From: Palsa-504 sp963800415
GTDB taxonomy: Bacteria; Actinomycetota; Actinomycetes; Streptosporangiales; Streptosporangiaceae
DNA: 64,000 bases
Assembly (NCBI GenBank): GCA_963800415.1
Contig: CAWDBS010000049.1
Coordinates: forward strand, 1-64,000
Direction: 5' to 3'
This document shows positions 62,541 to 64,000 of the stretch, piece after piece; the stretch's first letter is position 1; each line of letters begins with the position of its first letter. The notes under the pieces were generated by a model that did not search any database, was not told where the DNA came from, and worked only from the letters and a program-made list of their open reading frames with translations. The position numbers and the translations under genes are program-made.

Positions 62541-62842
62541 ACGGTCCCCTTCCTACCCGGTGCCGGTCGTGGGCAGCGCGGGCATTCCGACGTGACAAGC
62601 CGTTGCAAGAGGCCCCCAGTTCGAGCGGCACCGGAACTGCCGTCGTGCGCCCCGGCTGGAGCGTGGCGGTGCGCCCGAGCCACCCGCAGATCTGGCTGAA
62701 CAGCGCGGCAGCCTGCGCTCGGCCGGTGCCGATGAGCGGATGGCGGGGCGGTGCTGGGGCCGCGGCACACCGGACAGTTGCGCCTGAGAGTCTTGTTCAT
62801 CCCGGCGAGCTCGCCCTCGGTCGCCTGTGCGATATTGGGCGC
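62541..62842. other. Gene-free interval
   Basis: About 300 bases between the zinc-ribbon gene and the oxidase-like gene. No gene, RNA or hairpin is supported. Confidence 0.5.
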
Positions 62843-63298
62843 ATGACGGCGTGGAAGGACGTCGAGCGCGCGGAGCCTGAGTTCGCGCAGCGCGTGCGGG
62901 GGCTCTTCGACAGGCACAGGCACAAGACGATTGCCACCTTGCGAGCCGACGGGTCGCCGCGGATCTCCGGAATCGAGGTGGCCTTCGAGGACGGCGAGCT
63001 CGCCTTCGGCTCGATGCCGGACGCGCGCAAGGGCGCGGATCTGGGCCGGGATCCGCGGTTCGCACTGCACAGCGCCACGATCGACCCGGTCGATGGCGCG
63101 GAAGCGCAGTGGCCGGGTGAGGCGAAGATCTCCGGGCGGGCGATCTATGCCGGGCCACTGACCGGGGGATCCGACGGCGACCGCTTCTACGCCGACATCG
63201 CCGAGGTCGTACACACCCACCTCAACGAGAAGGCCACGATGCTCGTCGTTGAGTGGTGGACCCCTGCGCACGGGCTGCGCAGGATTGAACGCGAGTAA
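62843..63298 (+). CDS. Pyridoxamine 5'-phosphate oxidase-like flavin/F420 protein
   Basis: 151 aa from ATG 62843. HKTIATLRADGSPRISGIEVAF, DARKGADLGRDPRFALHSA, EAKISGRAIY and KATMLVVEWW form the split-barrel fold used by FMN- or F420-binding oxidoreductases. Members reduce or scavenge small molecules; substrate unknown. Conserved basic residues in the RKGADLxRDPRFA segment suit phosphate binding of a cofactor. No partner genes. Confidence 0.85.
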   Translation: MTAWKDVERAEPEFAQRVRGLFDRHRHKTIATLRADGSPRISGIEVAFEDGELAFGSMPDARKGADLGRDPRFALHSATIDPVDGAEAQWPGEAKISGRAIYAGPLTGGSDGDRFYADIAEVVHTHLNEKATMLVVEWWTPAHGLRRIERE

Positions 63299-63414
63299 TC
63301 TCCGGCCGAGGGCACTCCGCACCCCGGCTTCGCCAGACGACGGAAAGCTCTTCCGGGTGCGCCGCACGGTCGAGCCCACCGCCAGCGGCAGGCTGAGCGC
63401 GACGAGGTCCCCAG

Positions 63415-63540
63415 CATGTCCGCGGCGGCTCTACCCGCCGGTTCGCCCAGGACGCGGGCATCGTCGGGCATGGCCAGGCCGTCGGCGATCCGTTCCAGGA
63501 CGTCGAGGCCCACGCCAACGGCCCGAACAGGTCTTGTGAT
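63415..63540 (-). pseudogene. Fragment of an XRE-type regulator
   Basis: GLDVLERIADGLAMPDDARVLG resembles the end of the HTH_XRE domain plus the linker in XRE regulators. The DNA-binding helices before it do not read, so this is at most a remnant. The rest of 63299-63706 shows no gene. Confidence 0.35.
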
Positions 63541-63706
63541 GGCCGCCATCCCGGCGGTCGCCCCGATGGTCGATGTAGATGCCGTCTTCGCCCTAGCCGC
63601 GGCGCGCAGCCCCAGCCATACCGGAAGCCTGCAACCTGGCTCCCACAATGGCTCCCAAGCCGAGAGCCAAAAGCTCGAACGGGCCGCCTGACCTGCAATT
63701 TCTCGG

Positions 63707-63748
63707 TGGAGCTGAGGGGATTTGAACCCCTGACCCCCTCGATGCGAA
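63707..63748 (-). tRNA. tRNA-Ala(CGC) 3' fragment, attachment-site type
   Basis: On the minus strand the sequence TTCGCAT (anticodon loop, CGC), then the 3' anticodon strand, variable loop, T arm AGGGGTTCAAATCCCCT and acceptor strand CAGCTCCA reproduce the 3' half of a tRNA-Ala. No matching 5' half (GGAGCTG, D arm) lies upstream at 63749-63830, so it is not a whole gene. Fragments like this are left at the distal end of elements that insert into tRNA 3' ends. The element should then lie to the right, past 63750. Confidence 0.75.
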
Positions 63749-63815
63749 GGGGGTCCAGCCGACCTGCCGACCAGGCGATTCGGTGAAAGGCCAGATCAGA
63801 GGCTCTAGTTCAGCT

Positions 63816-63876
63816 CGGTTGGGAGAGGTTCGGGACGGTTCGCGCCGGATGCGGCCTCCCAAATTCCTCCCAACCG
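63816..63876. repeat. 10-bp inverted repeat near the element end
   Basis: Arms 63816-63825 and 63867-63876 (CGGTTGGGAG and its complement) lie between the tRNA fragment and the first element gene. These could be arm-type integrase or excisionase sites. Confidence 0.45.
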
Positions 63877-63894
63877 GCCGTGGAGGAGGAGCCC

Positions 63895-64000
63895 ATGTAC
63901 GACCCCGGTCCCAGCCGGCCCGATGTCTGTTCGATCCGCACTACCGCCGAGCAAGCGGAGTTCGCGCAAGCAGCCCGCGGCGTGCTCGGCGCCGGTGGCT
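63895..64000 (+). CDS. Start of an element gene, truncated by the window
   Basis: ATG 63895 with GGAGGAGG six bases upstream; 35 codons are visible (MYDPGPSRPDVC, IRTTAEQAEFAQAARG). It is probably the first gene of the element to the right of the tRNA-Ala fragment. Too little to name. Confidence 0.55.
   Translation, partial: MYDPGPSRPDVCSIRTTAEQAEFAQAARGVLGAGG

Noticed and set aside
63707..63800. Complete tRNA gene
   Set aside because: The 5' acceptor strand and D arm cannot be found upstream on the minus strand; only the 3' part from the anticodon loop fits.

Overview
High-GC actinobacterial chromosome. The codon use, F420-type luciferase-like oxidoreductase, MMPL transporter, GAP-family membrane protein, DUF222/HNH remnant and several acyl-CoA dehydrogenases fit a soil Streptosporangiales-like lineage; the species cannot be fixed from the sequence. 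All family names come from motif recognition by eye, not database searches.

Layout. 1-7.7 kb is the right end of an integrated mobile element. It holds degenerate conjugation-type genes (an FtsK/SpoIIIE-like protein that has lost its Walker A motif), an IS1380/IS66 chimeric transposase remnant, a long gene-free stretch with repeats, and a large serine recombinase. The recombinase abuts the 3' end of an HNH (DUF222-type) gene, which is probably the split attachment target. 8-12 kb holds a hemerythrin-like protein, a decayed EndoU toxin with an intact immunity-like gene, and an orphan cytochrome b. 12-24 kb is housekeeping and catabolic: a STAS-PAS regulator, SRPBCC proteins, an acyl-CoA dehydrogenase, a two-subunit GMC dehydrogenase, a four-gene polyamine-type ABC importer (ATPase, binding protein, two permeases), and an F420-type oxidoreductase.

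24-31 kb has a VapBC-type pair and a tightly coupled minus-strand operon (MmgE/PrpD, acyl-CoA dehydrogenase, CaiB CoA-transferase, aldehyde dehydrogenase) diverging from a frameshifted GntR regulator. 31-36.7 kb has an MMPL transporter, a rhodanese-SufE pair, two membrane proteins and a TetR stub. 36.7-44 kb is a polyhydroxyalkanoate (PHA) cluster: two acyl-CoA ligases, thiolase and PHA synthase in one operon, divergent from a PhaZ-like hydrolase, with palindromic TetR-type operator candidates between them. 44-46.9 kb has an acetolactate-synthase-like enzyme and a damaged membrane protein.

46.9-53.8 kb is a carbohydrate cluster: a GH63-like glucosidase, a glucose-dehydrogenase-like enzyme, a GH13 protein, a DUF6325-like protein and a SHOCT protein. 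A group II intron with a frameshifted maturase follows (about 54-56 kb). 56-63.3 kb has a MalT-like LuxR regulator, an SMP-30 enzyme, small conserved proteins, a zinc-ribbon membrane protein and a flavin-type oxidase fold. The window ends at a tRNA-Ala 3' fragment, probably the distal attachment site of a second element that continues past 64 kb.

A general feature is damage. Single-base frameshifts and gene stubs (sigma factor, TetR, CopD-like, ABC ATPase, XRE) are common in mobile and boundary regions, while the large metabolic operons are intact. Some of the frameshifts compensate each other, so indel errors in the assembly must be considered alongside true decay.
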